DNA of 64,000 nt from JBBSJZ01 sp041751935. Lineage in GTDB: Bacteria > Planctomycetota > Planctomycetia > Pirellulales > Pirellulaceae. Positions 8,645 to 17,599 of this stretch are shown here, in pieces. The first letter of the stretch is position 1. Each line of letters starts with the position of its first letter. Where the stretch lies: assembly GCA_041751935.1 (NCBI GenBank), contig JBGSIA010000165.1, positions 1 through 64,000 of the forward strand, written 5' to 3'. The position numbers and the translations under genes are program-made. The notes beneath the pieces were generated by a model that was given only the letters and a program-made list of their open reading frames with translations, made no database searches and had not been told where the DNA came from.

Positions 8645-9639
8645 ATGATACGCAGTCAAACATTTGGTTTGGGCACCTGACGCTCGAAGCTCGTGGGGCA
8701 CTGTTGTGCATCTTCGCAGTGCTGCTTATCGCCAGTGCTATTTCAATTTCCCTCGTTCGGCTCAAGCCCGCTGGTGATTGGACTGAACTACGAGCACGCA
8801 TTAGGACTTGGTGGGTGATCGCCGTGCTGGTTGCTGGTGCGCTGCTGCTTTCACCGGACGCGGCGATTTGGTTTTTCGCTTTCGTTAGCTTTCTGGCGCT
8901 AAAAGAATACTTTTCATTGATTCCCACCCGGCGTGCTGATCGTCGCGTACTATTTTGGGCCTACTTGGCGATCCCTGTTCAGTATCTGTGGGTGTCGCTG
9001 CAGTGGTATGGAATGTTCATCATTTTTGTGCCGGTATATTTGTTCCTCTTGCTGCCGGCGAGAATGATTTTGATTGGCCAGACCAAAGGTTTCTTGCGAG
9101 CGATTGGTACGGTGCAGTGGGGATTGATGGGCACCGTTTTCTTTTTGTCGCATGCCGCGTTCTTGCTTGTACTCGAAGTCAGCAAGAGTCCGCGAGTTTC
9201 TCCTGCATGGCCGCATGAGTTGGCGGCTCAGTATCCAGGTCCTGGGCTGTTGTTGTTGCTTCTGGTACTCACGCAATCCAATGACGTCGCTCAGTATCTT
9301 TGGGGAAAATCGTTGGGTCGACGCAAGATCGCACCGCTGGTTAGCCCTGGAAAAACGTGGGCGGGATTCCTGGGAGGTTTAGCAACGACGATCATTCTCG
9401 CTGCGCTCATTGGCCCGCGTCTGACGATGCTGGATGTGCCTCGTTCGCTGGTCGCCGGGGCGATCATCGCTATCAGTGGGCTGTTTGGCGATCTCAATAT
9501 CTCCGCACTCAAACGCGACCTCGGAGTCAAGGATGCGGGGGCGACGCTACCTGGTCACGGTGGAGTATTGGACCGAGTCGATAGCCTGATTTTTACCGCG
9601 CCCGTGTTCTTTCACTTCGTGTGGTACAGCTATGGATGA
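8641..9639 (+). CDS. Phosphatidate cytidylyltransferase (CdsA family)
   Basis: Start taken at the ATG overlapping the upstream stop, giving 332 residues; a longer upstream reading lies inside the preceding gene. The protein has about eight membrane segments and the complete CdsA signature near the C-terminus: SALKRDLGVKDAG followed by LPGHGGVLDRVDS. SPGKTWAGFLGG precedes it. It makes CDP-diacylglycerol from phosphatidic acid and CTP in the inner membrane, the donor for the enzyme encoded just upstream. It overlaps the acyltransferase gene by eight bases. A general housekeeping cdsA may exist elsewhere; this copy resembles the dedicated ynbB type by context. Confidence 0.88.
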   Translation: MNDTQSNIWFGHLTLEARGALLCIFAVLLIASAISISLVRLKPAGDWTELRARIRTWWVIAVLVAGALLLSPDAAIWFFAFVSFLALKEYFSLIPTRRADRRVLFWAYLAIPVQYLWVSLQWYGMFIIFVPVYLFLLLPARMILIGQTKGFLRAIGTVQWGLMGTVFFLSHAAFLLVLEVSKSPRVSPAWPHELAAQYPGPGLLLLLLVLTQSNDVAQYLWGKSLGRRKIAPLVSPGKTWAGFLGGLATTIILAALIGPRLTMLDVPRSLVAGAIIAISGLFGDLNISALKRDLGVKDAGATLPGHGGVLDRVDSLIFTAPVFFHFVWYSYG

Positions 9640-10321
9640 AGCACCATCGAAACTTGACCTGCAAGTCGATACACAGGGACCGCAGCCCGTTTTGCGGTAT
9701 CTGTTTTATTTGTTGATCGTCCGCCCCGTCATGCTCATTGTGATGGGGATGAATGTGCGGCATCTCGATCGTTTGCCCAAATCGGGACCAGCACTCATCG
9801 TCGCCAATCACAACAGCCACCTCGATGCTCTGGCGCTGGTGACATTGTTCGGGATGAGTCGACTGCACTTAGTGCGTCCAGTTGCCGCTGCTGATTATTT
9901 CCTCAGCTCATCCTGGTTCGCTTGGTTCTCGATTCGCATCCTCGGCATCCTGCCACTGGACCGTGAGGTCCGATCGAAGCACCGACATTCCCTGGATCCG
10001 ATCAGCGAGTCGTTATCGCGCGGCGAAATTGTGTTGTTGTTTCCCGAAGGCTCGCGCGGTGAACCCGAGAAGCGACAGCCGTTTCAGCAGGGCATTGCCC
10101 ACTTGGCCAAACGGCATCCTGATGTTGCCATCGTGCCAGTGTTTCTCCATGGGCTCGGAAAAGCACTGCCTCGTGGCGAAGGTCTACTCGTACCTTTTTT
10201 TTGCGATGTGTTTATCGGAGAATCGCTCCAATGGAACGGAAACCGCGCCGACTTCATGGACTCTCTGTGCACGAACTATGACGCTCTTGCCTCCGAAGCA
10301 AAAGTGCCGGAGTTTGAATAG
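9632..10321 (+). CDS. 1-acyl-sn-glycerol-3-phosphate acyltransferase (PlsC family)
   Basis: A 229-residue membrane-associated acyltransferase. It carries the catalytic NHNSHLD (HX4D) motif near residue 55 and the glycerophosphate-binding LFPEGSRG near residue 135. A single hydrophobic segment near residue 30 anchors it. It produces phosphatidic acid, the substrate of the CdsA-like enzyme encoded directly upstream. The three genes therefore form one pathway from lysophosphatidate to a CDP-diacylglycerol-derived phospholipid. The gene overlaps its neighbour by eight bases and ends the operon, converging on the STAS protein gene 76 bases away. Confidence 0.88.
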   Translation: MDEAPSKLDLQVDTQGPQPVLRYLFYLLIVRPVMLIVMGMNVRHLDRLPKSGPALIVANHNSHLDALALVTLFGMSRLHLVRPVAAADYFLSSSWFAWFSIRILGILPLDREVRSKHRHSLDPISESLSRGEIVLLFPEGSRGEPEKRQPFQQGIAHLAKRHPDVAIVPVFLHGLGKALPRGEGLLVPFFCDVFIGESLQWNGNRADFMDSLCTNYDALASEAKVPEFE

Positions 10322-10397
10322 TACTGAAGCGAATGAGTGTTCCCATGTGAAAGCACTCCGCAACAAATTCTTGACCCAATCGATCGATGGTAGAAAC

Positions 10398-11264
10398 TCA
10401 AAAGAACAGAGCATTCACCCGAAGTGGCTTGCCTTCTTGGATAAGATATTGAAAGACGTTGGATTGTCGAGTTGGGTGAGAGATGTGCTCGATCCGTTTG
10501 GCTGGCTGGGTCATATCGTCTCGGTAAGGAATGCTGGCGATTGAATCGCTAATGATCGCCACATTTACCGCGAGTTGCTTAGTGGCTGCGGCAAAGGGAA
10601 CCACGAAGTCATAGTGACCAGAGTTGTCAACGAAGGTCACCCAAGCGTTTTGAGCATTCACAGGAGAATCCTCAAGCCAGATCATCACCGTCGCCCCAGC
10701 GTCTGGTAGGCGTCGTCCGTCACGCACAGCTTCGACCGTTCCAAAAACCCGAAATCGATCGATTCGATCTTCTTGCTCAAAGGATTTTTCAACGGTCGAT
10801 ACTGAGCTCTCGAGGCCGTGGAACATGATGTAGTATTCGACTGCGACAACGATGGGTAAGGCGCAACCCACGACGACGCCCATCCGCCTGACTTGATGCC
10901 AATGGTTTCGCTTTGACTGGGGCGCGGCAATAGATTTGGGATCTTCCTCCTCGGCGATTTCGGCTTCGCCGTAGAGATCAAAGTGGAATGTCCGACTGTG
11001 TTGTTTGAGTAAAGCTCGCATGTTACTGGGCACGCGACAGAAGGCGAATCGTTTTCCCTCCGACTCCGCAAATGTCTTGAGCCCATACAGCATTGTGAGG
11101 GCGTCGACATTGGTCGAGGTAATGTCGTGACAATCAATCAACAACCCTTTCACTGAGTTGTTGAGTTTGGCAATGAGCGCTGCCCTGAGTCGCTCCAAAT
11201 CGGCCTCTGAGGTATCCGGCCTAAGACGCAAGCTAACGTTCGTTAAACCATTCGGCTGTAGCAT
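10398..11264 (-). CDS. STAS-domain membrane protein with C-terminal Ig/carboxypeptidase-regulatory-like domain
   Basis: A 288-residue protein in three parts. Residues 1-100 read as a STAS (anti-sigma antagonist or MlaB-like) domain: KGLLIDCHDITSTNVDALT with Thr49/Ser50 at the position usually phosphorylated, then MLYGLKTFAESEGKRFAF. Residues 127-147 are a single membrane segment. Residues 165-288 look like an extracytoplasmic beta-sandwich of the carboxypeptidase regulatory-like type (FGTVEAVRDGRRLPDAGATV, NSGHYDFVVPF). STAS domains normally act in cytoplasmic signalling or lipid transport (MlaB). Tying one to an exported domain is unusual. Placement between phospholipid and betaine-lipid operons suggests an envelope-lipid link, which is inference. 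Confidence 0.65.
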   Translation of the reverse strand: MLQPNGLTNVSLRLRPDTSEADLERLRAALIAKLNNSVKGLLIDCHDITSTNVDALTMLYGLKTFAESEGKRFAFCRVPSNMRALLKQHSRTFHFDLYGEAEIAEEEDPKSIAAPQSKRNHWHQVRRMGVVVGCALPIVVAVEYYIMFHGLESSVSTVEKSFEQEDRIDRFRVFGTVEAVRDGRRLPDAGATVMIWLEDSPVNAQNAWVTFVDNSGHYDFVVPFAAATKQLAVNVAIISDSIASIPYRDDMTQPAKRIEHISHPTRQSNVFQYLIQEGKPLRVNALFF

Positions 11265-11422
11265 TGAATCAGTCCCATACCGTTGAATACCGGCGCGTGA
11301 TTCCGCTCACTTAGAATATCACTCGCGGGAATCACCCCCCCCAACCGAAATGCTATCGGTACCTCGGGACCAATCAAGTTGTTTGGGCCAAAAATGTGCG
11401 ACTATGAATTTTGCATGAGTCA

Positions 11423-11449
11423 ATTGTTTGCGCATGGCAAGCAAACAAT
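11423..11449. repeat. Inverted repeat, 9-bp perfect arms
   Basis: ATTGTTTGC (11423-11431) and GCAAACAAT (11441-11449) are exact reverse complements around a 9-base spacer. The dyad lies in the 286-base gap between the STAS gene and the phosphoesterase gene, both on the minus strand. It could be an operator for the STAS gene or a transcript end for the bta operon. No T-run follows on the minus strand. Confidence 0.45.
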
Positions 11450-11550
11450 GAAGAAATTCGACGATTACCCGTTTGACAGCAGTAAGCGATCGTCGATCAA
11501 AAAGTGTCTGACTTGGAAAGTCGTATCAAGCGTCAAACGAGGGTAAACCG

Positions 11551-12417
11551 TTATGCTGAAGCGCCTAACCAACCAGCAAAGAAATCGCTAGCGATCTGCG
11601 CCGCTGAGGGAGACAGTGGCAACGATACAGGTGCGGCTTCCAAGTTCGCCGGGATCGATGACGCTTCAAAGTCCAACAACTCAATCCGACCATCTTGCCA
11701 TTCGATGAGTGCCGTCGTGTTCTCAATCCAATCTCCGAGATTGACATAAAGAATTTCGTCGCCAATCATTCGCTCGATCGGCAAATGGATGTGGCCGCAC
11801 ACCAGGCCATCGCATCCGAGTGCTTGGACATGAGCGACTAACTTCTCTTCAAAACCACTGATTCGTTGTACGACTTTTTTGCTCGATTGCTTCAAAAATC
11901 GACTGAATCGTACATTAGGAAAGCGTAGTTTTGTAAGTAAACGGTTGCTGCTGCGATCCAGTGAGATCAGCATTTCGTAGGCGAAGCTACCCAACTGGGA
12001 CAGCCATTTTGCATGCGACTCAACGTCGTCAAATTGGTCGCCATGCAAGACTGACAATTGTCGACCATCCAGGCACTGGTGCATGAATGAATCGCGGATC
12101 ACCAGTGGCCCCGGACGAAGATGCACGTCTCGCAAGAACGTGTCGTGGTTGCCTGGAGCATAAAAAATTTGGGTTCCTGAGCCCGCCAATTCAGCCAGGC
12201 GATTCAGAATCGCATTGTAGATCGGCGGCCAATACCATCGTCGCTGGAGCACACGCGCGTCGAGTATGTCACCGACAAGGTACAGCATTTCTGGCTCGCA
12301 CGACTGTAACAACCGCAGCATTTCACTAGCCCGAGCGAAGCGGCTTCCCAGGTGTAGATCACTGATAAATAACGCACGAACGTCATGATGACGCGATGTC
12401 GATCGGTTGCCAAACAT
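11551..12417 (-). CDS. Calcineurin-like metallophosphoesterase, probable PlcP-type phospholipase C
   Basis: All metallophosphoesterase motifs are visible: SDLHLGSR, GDILD, GNHDT, LHGDQFD and CGHIHLP. The family includes UDP-2,3-diacylglucosamine hydrolase (LpxH) and the PlcP enzymes that cut phospholipids to diacylglycerol in phosphate-starved marine bacteria. Start chosen at the ATG ending at 12417, preceded by GAGCGAGGA at good spacing and ten bases after btaB; a start at 12471 would overlap btaB by 44 bases. Position directly after btaA and btaB favours PlcP, because diacylglycerol is the BtaA substrate. An LpxH-like role is the main alternative. Length is about 288 residues, close to PlcP as I know it. 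Confidence 0.75.
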   Translation of the reverse strand: MFGNRSTSRHHDVRALFISDLHLGSRFARASEMLRLLQSCEPEMLYLVGDILDARVLQRRWYWPPIYNAILNRLAELAGSGTQIFYAPGNHDTFLRDVHLRPGPLVIRDSFMHQCLDGRQLSVLHGDQFDDVESHAKWLSQLGSFAYEMLISLDRSSNRLLTKLRFPNVRFSRFLKQSSKKVVQRISGFEEKLVAHVQALGCDGLVCGHIHLPIERMIGDEILYVNLGDWIENTTALIEWQDGRIELLDFEASSIPANLEAAPVSLPLSPSAAQIASDFFAGWLGASA

Positions 12418-12427
12418 GAGTCCTCGC

Positions 12428-13237
12428 TCAGCTATGTGACAGTGGTTGGTGTGTGTCTGGCTTGGTGCCAATGAATATGAAATAGGGAGCCCGAATGAAT
12501 GGCAGGTAGGGAACGGTTCCGCGGCTCTGGGTCAATCGTACGGTATCGAACCGTCGGCGTAGCATTGGTAAATGATCGGGACTCGGGTGCACGTTATCGT
12601 AACCAAACCACACAGGCCAAAAGTGTCTGGTAAAACTACCGTGTCGCTGTTCATCCAACTGCGGATGCTTCCGAGACACAAAAAAATCGACGATACCAAT
12701 TTGGCCTCCCGGTTTTAGCAATCGCTCAGCGGAGTCAATTGCTGCGAACCAATCGGGGATCATCGTCAGCGAATAACTCAACGTGACCACATCAGCGATT
12801 CCGCTTGGCAACGACAATTCCGTTGCGTCGGCTTCATGTAGGCGAATGCGATCGGCCCAGGGCGAGTCGGCTGCGCGTTTTTGGGCGACTGAGAGTAGTG
12901 ATGGCGACAAATCAACCCAGTGCATTTCCGCCAAACGTTCGGCATCCACTCCAACTCGAGTCAGATTTTCGCCGGTGCCGGCACCGAGATCCACCCACAC
13001 TCCACGATCCGGAAAGGATAACTGCTCAAATAGTGCTTCGCGGCCATGCAGCAGTCGCCGCCGAAACTCGTCGTAATCATTGGCTTGACCGGAATAAAAC
13101 TGCTCGAGTCGTTGTGCGTGAGAACCGGTGCGCGAGGTGGGTTTCAGCAAATTCCAAATCACTCGAGCATCGCAGCGAAGCGATTGGAATCGTGCCATGG
13201 GTGAAATGAGTGAGTGAATCATTGATTCGCTTTTCAT
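12428..13237 (-). CDS. btaB: Betaine lipid synthase methyltransferase BtaB
   Basis: A class I SAM-dependent methyltransferase of 269 residues. The SAM-binding loop VDLGAGTGENL is near residue 82, the acidic HWVDLSPSLL follows, then LHEADATEL and the post-motif LLKPGGQIGIVDFF. YSGQANDYDEFR near residue 50 and the C-terminal APYFIFIGTKP are typical of BtaB-like proteins as I know them. The enzyme adds three methyl groups to diacylglyceryl-homoserine to give the betaine lipid DGTS. Its ATG overlaps the btaA stop (ATGA), so expression is coupled. The identification rests mainly on the BtaA neighbour; alone it would be called a generic methyltransferase. Confidence 0.82.
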   Translation of the reverse strand: MKSESMIHSLISPMARFQSLRCDARVIWNLLKPTSRTGSHAQRLEQFYSGQANDYDEFRRRLLHGREALFEQLSFPDRGVWVDLGAGTGENLTRVGVDAERLAEMHWVDLSPSLLSVAQKRAADSPWADRIRLHEADATELSLPSGIADVVTLSYSLTMIPDWFAAIDSAERLLKPGGQIGIVDFFVSRKHPQLDEQRHGSFTRHFWPVWFGYDNVHPSPDHLPMLRRRFDTVRLTQSRGTVPYLPFIRAPYFIFIGTKPDTHQPLSHS

Positions 13238-14442
13238 TTAGCATTAATCGTGGATAGATCGGCTACGTAAAACCGTCCATAGGTATTAACACGATCACGC
13301 TGATGAAGCGAGTCGGCCAGTTCGATGCGATAACGCAGTAAGTCGCCCATTTCGCGGCGTTTACCGCCGCAATGCACGCTGATTGAGTCGACGAAGTCGC
13401 ACTTCAGCCCCGCCGTTCGCCAGAGTACGCGAGCATTTGGTGTTGCGGCAAATAAAATTTGCTGCCATTCGTCGGCGAGAGCTTGATGATGGTTTGTGGC
13501 CAGCCAATCCATATGATCCAAAAGCACGAAGCGCGATATGCTTTCATGCTGAGTCGTCAAAAATTCGGTAACGGTCGAGTTGTTTGTTGTGACACGATCA
13601 ACCACCTGGCGCAGTTTCTCGAACTGATGTTCCGCCAAGTATTCAGGGCAACATGTCGGTGTGTATTGACCCGTCAAATAGACTCGCCAAAAGTAGTTAT
13701 CCGACAGCGACAATTGTGTAAAAACTTGCTCGACGCGATCGACTACGAACTGGGAAATGCCGCCTTGGTAACCACGATCGATTTGGGCTCGTTGCGCACG
13801 CGGAACTCCCAGCATCGACATCGTCGTATCACGTCGTACCAGCCAACGAATCATTGGCCCAAAAATTGTTTTGCCAAGTTGATGTTCTTGAAACAAGCGT
13901 TGTTGAACTTCGATTGAACTGGCGGAGAGCATCTCCATGATCACATCGCGAACGCGAGCAATACGATCGATGTAGAAATTAATCCAGTAGGCGAAGTAAC
14001 CTGACGAACCACAGAAATAAAAACTTTGGCGTTTCGTCGTTCCATCGAGAAGATGCAGGCGTCGATCCCAAATTTTCTGGGCGAACGCAGGCATCAGCGG
14101 CCTGACGCGGGCATGGTAGACACTGCCGAAATTGTTGACCGATCCCATCCCGAACAATTGGAAGAAACGCTCGTAATCGAGCGATTTCACACACGCAATT
14201 TTGAGCTCCAGCAAGGCGTTTTGCAGTGGATTAACGTCGACCGCGTGCACCGCTTTCGCCCCGGCAAGGGCGTAATCGAGTGCGTTGCAGCCGGCCGAGG
14301 TGATCACCAAGACGGTGTCCGAAGCGGTTAAGTCGAGTGCTTCACGGTCCAACCGAGGGTCTTCCCAACACGTGTTGTAGACTAGATTGCGGTGATGAAC
14401 TTGTTGAAATAACCTCTGGCCGATCCAATCGTGAATCATCAA
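13234..14442 (-). CDS. btaA: BtaA, SAM:diacylglycerol 3-amino-3-carboxypropyltransferase (DUF3419)
   Basis: A 402-residue DUF3419 protein, the usual size of BtaA. Family features include VYNTCWEDPRLDREAL near the start, the SAM-binding ITSAGCNALDYALAG with AVHAVDVNPLQN, the mid-protein NYFWRVYLTGQYT, and the C-terminal VLLDHMDWL and LWRTAGL. BtaA moves the aminocarboxypropyl group of SAM onto diacylglycerol, the first step of DGTS betaine-lipid synthesis at the inner membrane. It is the first gene of an operon with btaB and a metallophosphoesterase. In other bacteria this system replaces phospholipid under phosphate limitation. I saw no convincing Pho box upstream. Confidence 0.88.
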   Translation of the reverse strand: MMIHDWIGQRLFQQVHHRNLVYNTCWEDPRLDREALDLTASDTVLVITSAGCNALDYALAGAKAVHAVDVNPLQNALLELKIACVKSLDYERFFQLFGMGSVNNFGSVYHARVRPLMPAFAQKIWDRRLHLLDGTTKRQSFYFCGSSGYFAYWINFYIDRIARVRDVIMEMLSASSIEVQQRLFQEHQLGKTIFGPMIRWLVRRDTTMSMLGVPRAQRAQIDRGYQGGISQFVVDRVEQVFTQLSLSDNYFWRVYLTGQYTPTCCPEYLAEHQFEKLRQVVDRVTTNNSTVTEFLTTQHESISRFVLLDHMDWLATNHHQALADEWQQILFAATPNARVLWRTAGLKCDFVDSISVHCGGKRREMGDLLRYRIELADSLHQRDRVNTYGRFYVADLSTINAK

Positions 14443-14592
14443 CTGTCAACTCCCGAAGCAGCTACTCGTTTGGGCGGTCCAGGGCGTTGATGCCGCATTT
14501 CCGCAGTTGTTTGCGCGATAGAATAGCTACGTTGCGTGAAGGCTCAGTGAATGGATGCGGAGTCTAAGAAGAATCTTTGCCAGACTTAGAGA

Positions 14593-15153
14593 ATGGATTC
14601 ATCAACCGAACAGAGGCAGCTAGAAGTGCAACCGATTTCAGTCATCCAGGCGGATATTACGACACTTCGTGTTGATGCGATCGTCAACGCAGCCAATACA
14701 ACGCTACTGGGTGGAGGCGGCGTGGACGGCGCTATTCATCGTATCGCCGGGCCCGAGTTGCTGACGGCATGCCGCGCCATTGCGGAAGTTTCGCCGGGCG
14801 TTCGCTGCCCCACCGGACAAGCTCGAATCACTCCAGGTTTTCGCTTGCCGGCTCGACACGTCATTCACACGGTTGGACCGGTCTATCGTGATGGTATGAG
14901 CAATGAGCCGAAGCAGCTTGCGAATTGCTACCAGGCTTCGCTGGAAATCGCGGCAGACTATCAATTAAAGTCGATCGCGTTTCCGTCAATTAGTTGCGGT
15001 GTTTACGGTTACCCTGCTGACAGGGCGGCTCGAATCGCTGTGAGCACGATCCGCCGGTTCTTGAGCGAACACCCAGCCCTCCGTGTCGACCTCGTTGCAT
15101 TTGACGAAGAAACGAAGGATATCCTGCGACTGGCTGTCGATTCGCCTTGTTGA
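14593..15153 (+). CDS. Macrodomain protein (O-acetyl-ADP-ribose deacetylase type)
   Basis: A 186-residue single macrodomain of the YmdB/MacroD class. Diagnostic pieces are QADITTLRVDAIVNAANTT, LLGGGGVDGAIHRIAGPEL, CPTGQARITPG, HVIHTVGPVY and AFPSISCGVYGYP. These proteins bind ADP-ribose and remove O-acetyl or protein-linked ADP-ribose in the cytoplasm. It lies divergent from the bta operon and 105 bases before RNase R. In E. coli YmdB also modulates RNase III, so the RNase R neighbour is notable, though strand order alone does not prove a functional link. Confidence 0.9.
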   Translation: MDSSTEQRQLEVQPISVIQADITTLRVDAIVNAANTTLLGGGGVDGAIHRIAGPELLTACRAIAEVSPGVRCPTGQARITPGFRLPARHVIHTVGPVYRDGMSNEPKQLANCYQASLEIAADYQLKSIAFPSISCGVYGYPADRAARIAVSTIRRFLSEHPALRVDLVAFDEETKDILRLAVDSPC

Positions 15154-15258
15154 GTGACCACCCGATAGCGCCGTCGCTGTCCAACGCTGGCGGTGATTCA
15201 GTTACACTTCGGGTACCACGTAACTTACCGGCAGACCCGGAATTGATTGGGATGATTG

Positions 15259-17523
15259 ATGGACGTCTCTAGCGAGTTAGTTGACCGCATTCTTCGCTTT
15301 GTGTACTCGCCCGAGTATCGACCGTGTAAACCGAAACAAATAACCATTGGAATCGATGGTTGGCCTGACGATTACCGCGAAGTCCGCCGCACGATCAAAC
15401 AACTGACGATCGAAGGCAGACTTGCATACGGTTCAGACCATCTTGTCTTTCCCACCAGTGACAAGCCGGCCGGTGGCGGCCGCGTTCGGGGAACCTTTCG
15501 CCGAGCGATGGGTGGCCAATTCGGGTTCGTTCGCCCAGCGAGTCCTGCGTCAGGATCCGCACGTAACGATTTGAGCGAAGATTACTTTGTTCCCCCCGGT
15601 GCAACTGGGGGTGCTTTGGAGGGCGATATCGTCGAAGTGGAGCTCAGTGCGAGTAGTCGCGGGGGCACGGAAGCTGTCGTGAAGGAAATTCTGGAGCGAT
15701 CTCGTCGCCAGTTCACCGGAACCTTCCGACAACACAACGGGCGGGCTGTCGTGTTTCTTGACGGCACACCGTACGACGAACCGGTTGCTGTTGGGGACGT
15801 TCGTGGTTTGCCACTGGAGGATCACGACAAAGTATTTGTCGAAGTAGTGAAGTTCCCCACGGATGCGGGATTCAGCGGCGAGGCCGTGATCCTCGAGCGA
15901 CTCGGCAGCAGCAAAAACCCGGCGATCGACACACTGACGATCATGCGCCAGTACGGTTTGCCCGACCAATTCGATGAAAGTGTGTTGGACGATGCGCGGG
16001 CTCAGGCGGATCGGTTTGACGAATCAACGATTGAACTCAATCGTCGTGACTTGAGCGATATACTTACCATCACAATCGACCCGTTTGATGCTCGTGATTT
16101 TGATGACGCGATTTCACTGGAGCGAGACGGACGCTTCTGGCGATTGCGCGTGCACATTGCTGACGTCAGCTACTTCGTACCCCGAGGCAGCAAGCTTGAC
16201 GAAGAGGCGCTTCAGCGAGCCACCAGCGTTTATCTACCGGATCGTGTGATTCCGATGTTGCCAGAGATCATCAGCAATCACTTGGCGAGCTTACAGCCGG
16301 AACGCTTGCGATTGGTGAAAACCGTTGAGATCGAGTACGACCAAGATCTGAATATCACGCATACCGAGGTTTACAACGCAGTAATCCGCAGTGACATGCG
16401 TTTGAATTACGATCAGGTCGACCAGTATCTAGTCAACCCAGATGTGTTTCTGCAATCTTGGGGTGAGAACATTTGCGAACTGCTCAGTCACATGCACCAG
16501 TTGGCCATGGCGATACGGAAGCGTCGATTTAAACGCGGATCGCTGTCGATGGATATGCCTGAAGTTAAGTTGGAACTCGATCGCACCGGCAAGGTCAAAG
16601 GCGCGCACTTGGTCACGCACACCGAGAGCCACCAAATCATTGAAGAGTTTATGCTGGCAGCTAATCAAGCCGTCGCAACGTGGCTTGATGATCAAGAACT
16701 TGCGTTCCTGCATCGCATTCATGCCCCACCGGATCGACGAAAGTTGCGCCAACTGGAAACGTTCGTCAAAGATCTTGGCTTGAAAATCGAAACTGTCGAA
16801 AGTCGCTTTGAAATTCAGTCCGTGTTGGATCAGGTTGCCGGCACACCGCTGGAAAACGCGGTGAATTTTGCTGTGCTCAAAAGCATGAGCAAAGCCGTTT
16901 ATGGACCGCAGGTCGAGGGACACTACGCCCTGGATATGGAGCATTATTGTCACTTCACGAGTCCCATTCGACGTTACCCGGATTTGACAGTTCATCGTTT
17001 AGTCCAGCGATTAATTGATGGCGAGAAGACGCCGGACGACTCGTTCGAATCCTTGTTCAAACTGGGACATCACACAAGCGACATGGAACGCAATGCGGAG
17101 CGTGCCGAACGTGATCTCATCGAGTTGAAACTGCTCCATTTCCTCAGCAAGCAAATCGGGCAAACGCTGGAAGCAGTAATCAGTCGTGTGTTTGCTGACG
17201 GGATTCACGCGAGGTGCTTGCGATTGCCGGTTGACGGATTCATCCCCACCACCACGCTTCCCGGTGATAAGTATCGGTTTGAACGCCGTGGCCAGATGTT
17301 GGTTGGCTTCAAGGAAGGTCATCGCTATCGGCTCGGTGATTCGTTAACGGTCAGAATCACCAAAGTCGATCTGCAAGGTCGACAACTTTATTTGGAAGCA
17401 GTGAAGAATCACAGTGTCACAAGCAGCGGGCACGCCACGGCGTCAAGATCCGCTGGCAAGGGTATCGCTAGGCCAAAACGCAAATCCGTAAGACGCGAAA
17501 AAAAGAAACGTCGCGGTCGGTAG
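15259..17523 (+). CDS. rnr: Ribonuclease R
   Basis: A 754-residue 3'-5' exoribonuclease. After a short N-terminal helix-turn-helix-like region come cold-shock-type domains (RGTFRRAMGGQFGFVRP at about 77-93). The RNB catalytic core carries DPFDARDFDDAISL at 274-287, with the Asp residues that bind metal, and later HYCHFTSPIRRYPDLTVHRL. An S1 domain (ISRVFADGIHARCLRLPV) lies near 640. The C-terminal 30 residues are strongly basic (RRKRK-like runs), as in other RNase R proteins. ATG at 15259 is preferred to the TTG one codon earlier. The role is degradation of structured RNA and rRNA quality control. Confidence 0.93.
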   Translation: MDVSSELVDRILRFVYSPEYRPCKPKQITIGIDGWPDDYREVRRTIKQLTIEGRLAYGSDHLVFPTSDKPAGGGRVRGTFRRAMGGQFGFVRPASPASGSARNDLSEDYFVPPGATGGALEGDIVEVELSASSRGGTEAVVKEILERSRRQFTGTFRQHNGRAVVFLDGTPYDEPVAVGDVRGLPLEDHDKVFVEVVKFPTDAGFSGEAVILERLGSSKNPAIDTLTIMRQYGLPDQFDESVLDDARAQADRFDESTIELNRRDLSDILTITIDPFDARDFDDAISLERDGRFWRLRVHIADVSYFVPRGSKLDEEALQRATSVYLPDRVIPMLPEIISNHLASLQPERLRLVKTVEIEYDQDLNITHTEVYNAVIRSDMRLNYDQVDQYLVNPDVFLQSWGENICELLSHMHQLAMAIRKRRFKRGSLSMDMPEVKLELDRTGKVKGAHLVTHTESHQIIEEFMLAANQAVATWLDDQELAFLHRIHAPPDRRKLRQLETFVKDLGLKIETVESRFEIQSVLDQVAGTPLENAVNFAVLKSMSKAVYGPQVEGHYALDMEHYCHFTSPIRRYPDLTVHRLVQRLIDGEKTPDDSFESLFKLGHHTSDMERNAERAERDLIELKLLHFLSKQIGQTLEAVISRVFADGIHARCLRLPVDGFIPTTTLPGDKYRFERRGQMLVGFKEGHRYRLGDSLTVRITKVDLQGRQLYLEAVKNHSVTSSGHATASRSAGKGIARPKRKSVRREKKKRRGR

Positions 17524-17599
17524 CCATGAATGAACAACGACTGAGTTGTTTGCGCAGTAGCATCCGATCGATCAAGAGTGCCTCACGGACCCATTGGAC

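Noticed and set aside
14430..14460. CTGTCAA near the btaA start as a Pho-box half site
   Set aside because: Only one half site is visible and no second copy at the 11-base spacing, so phosphate control is not supported by sequence here.
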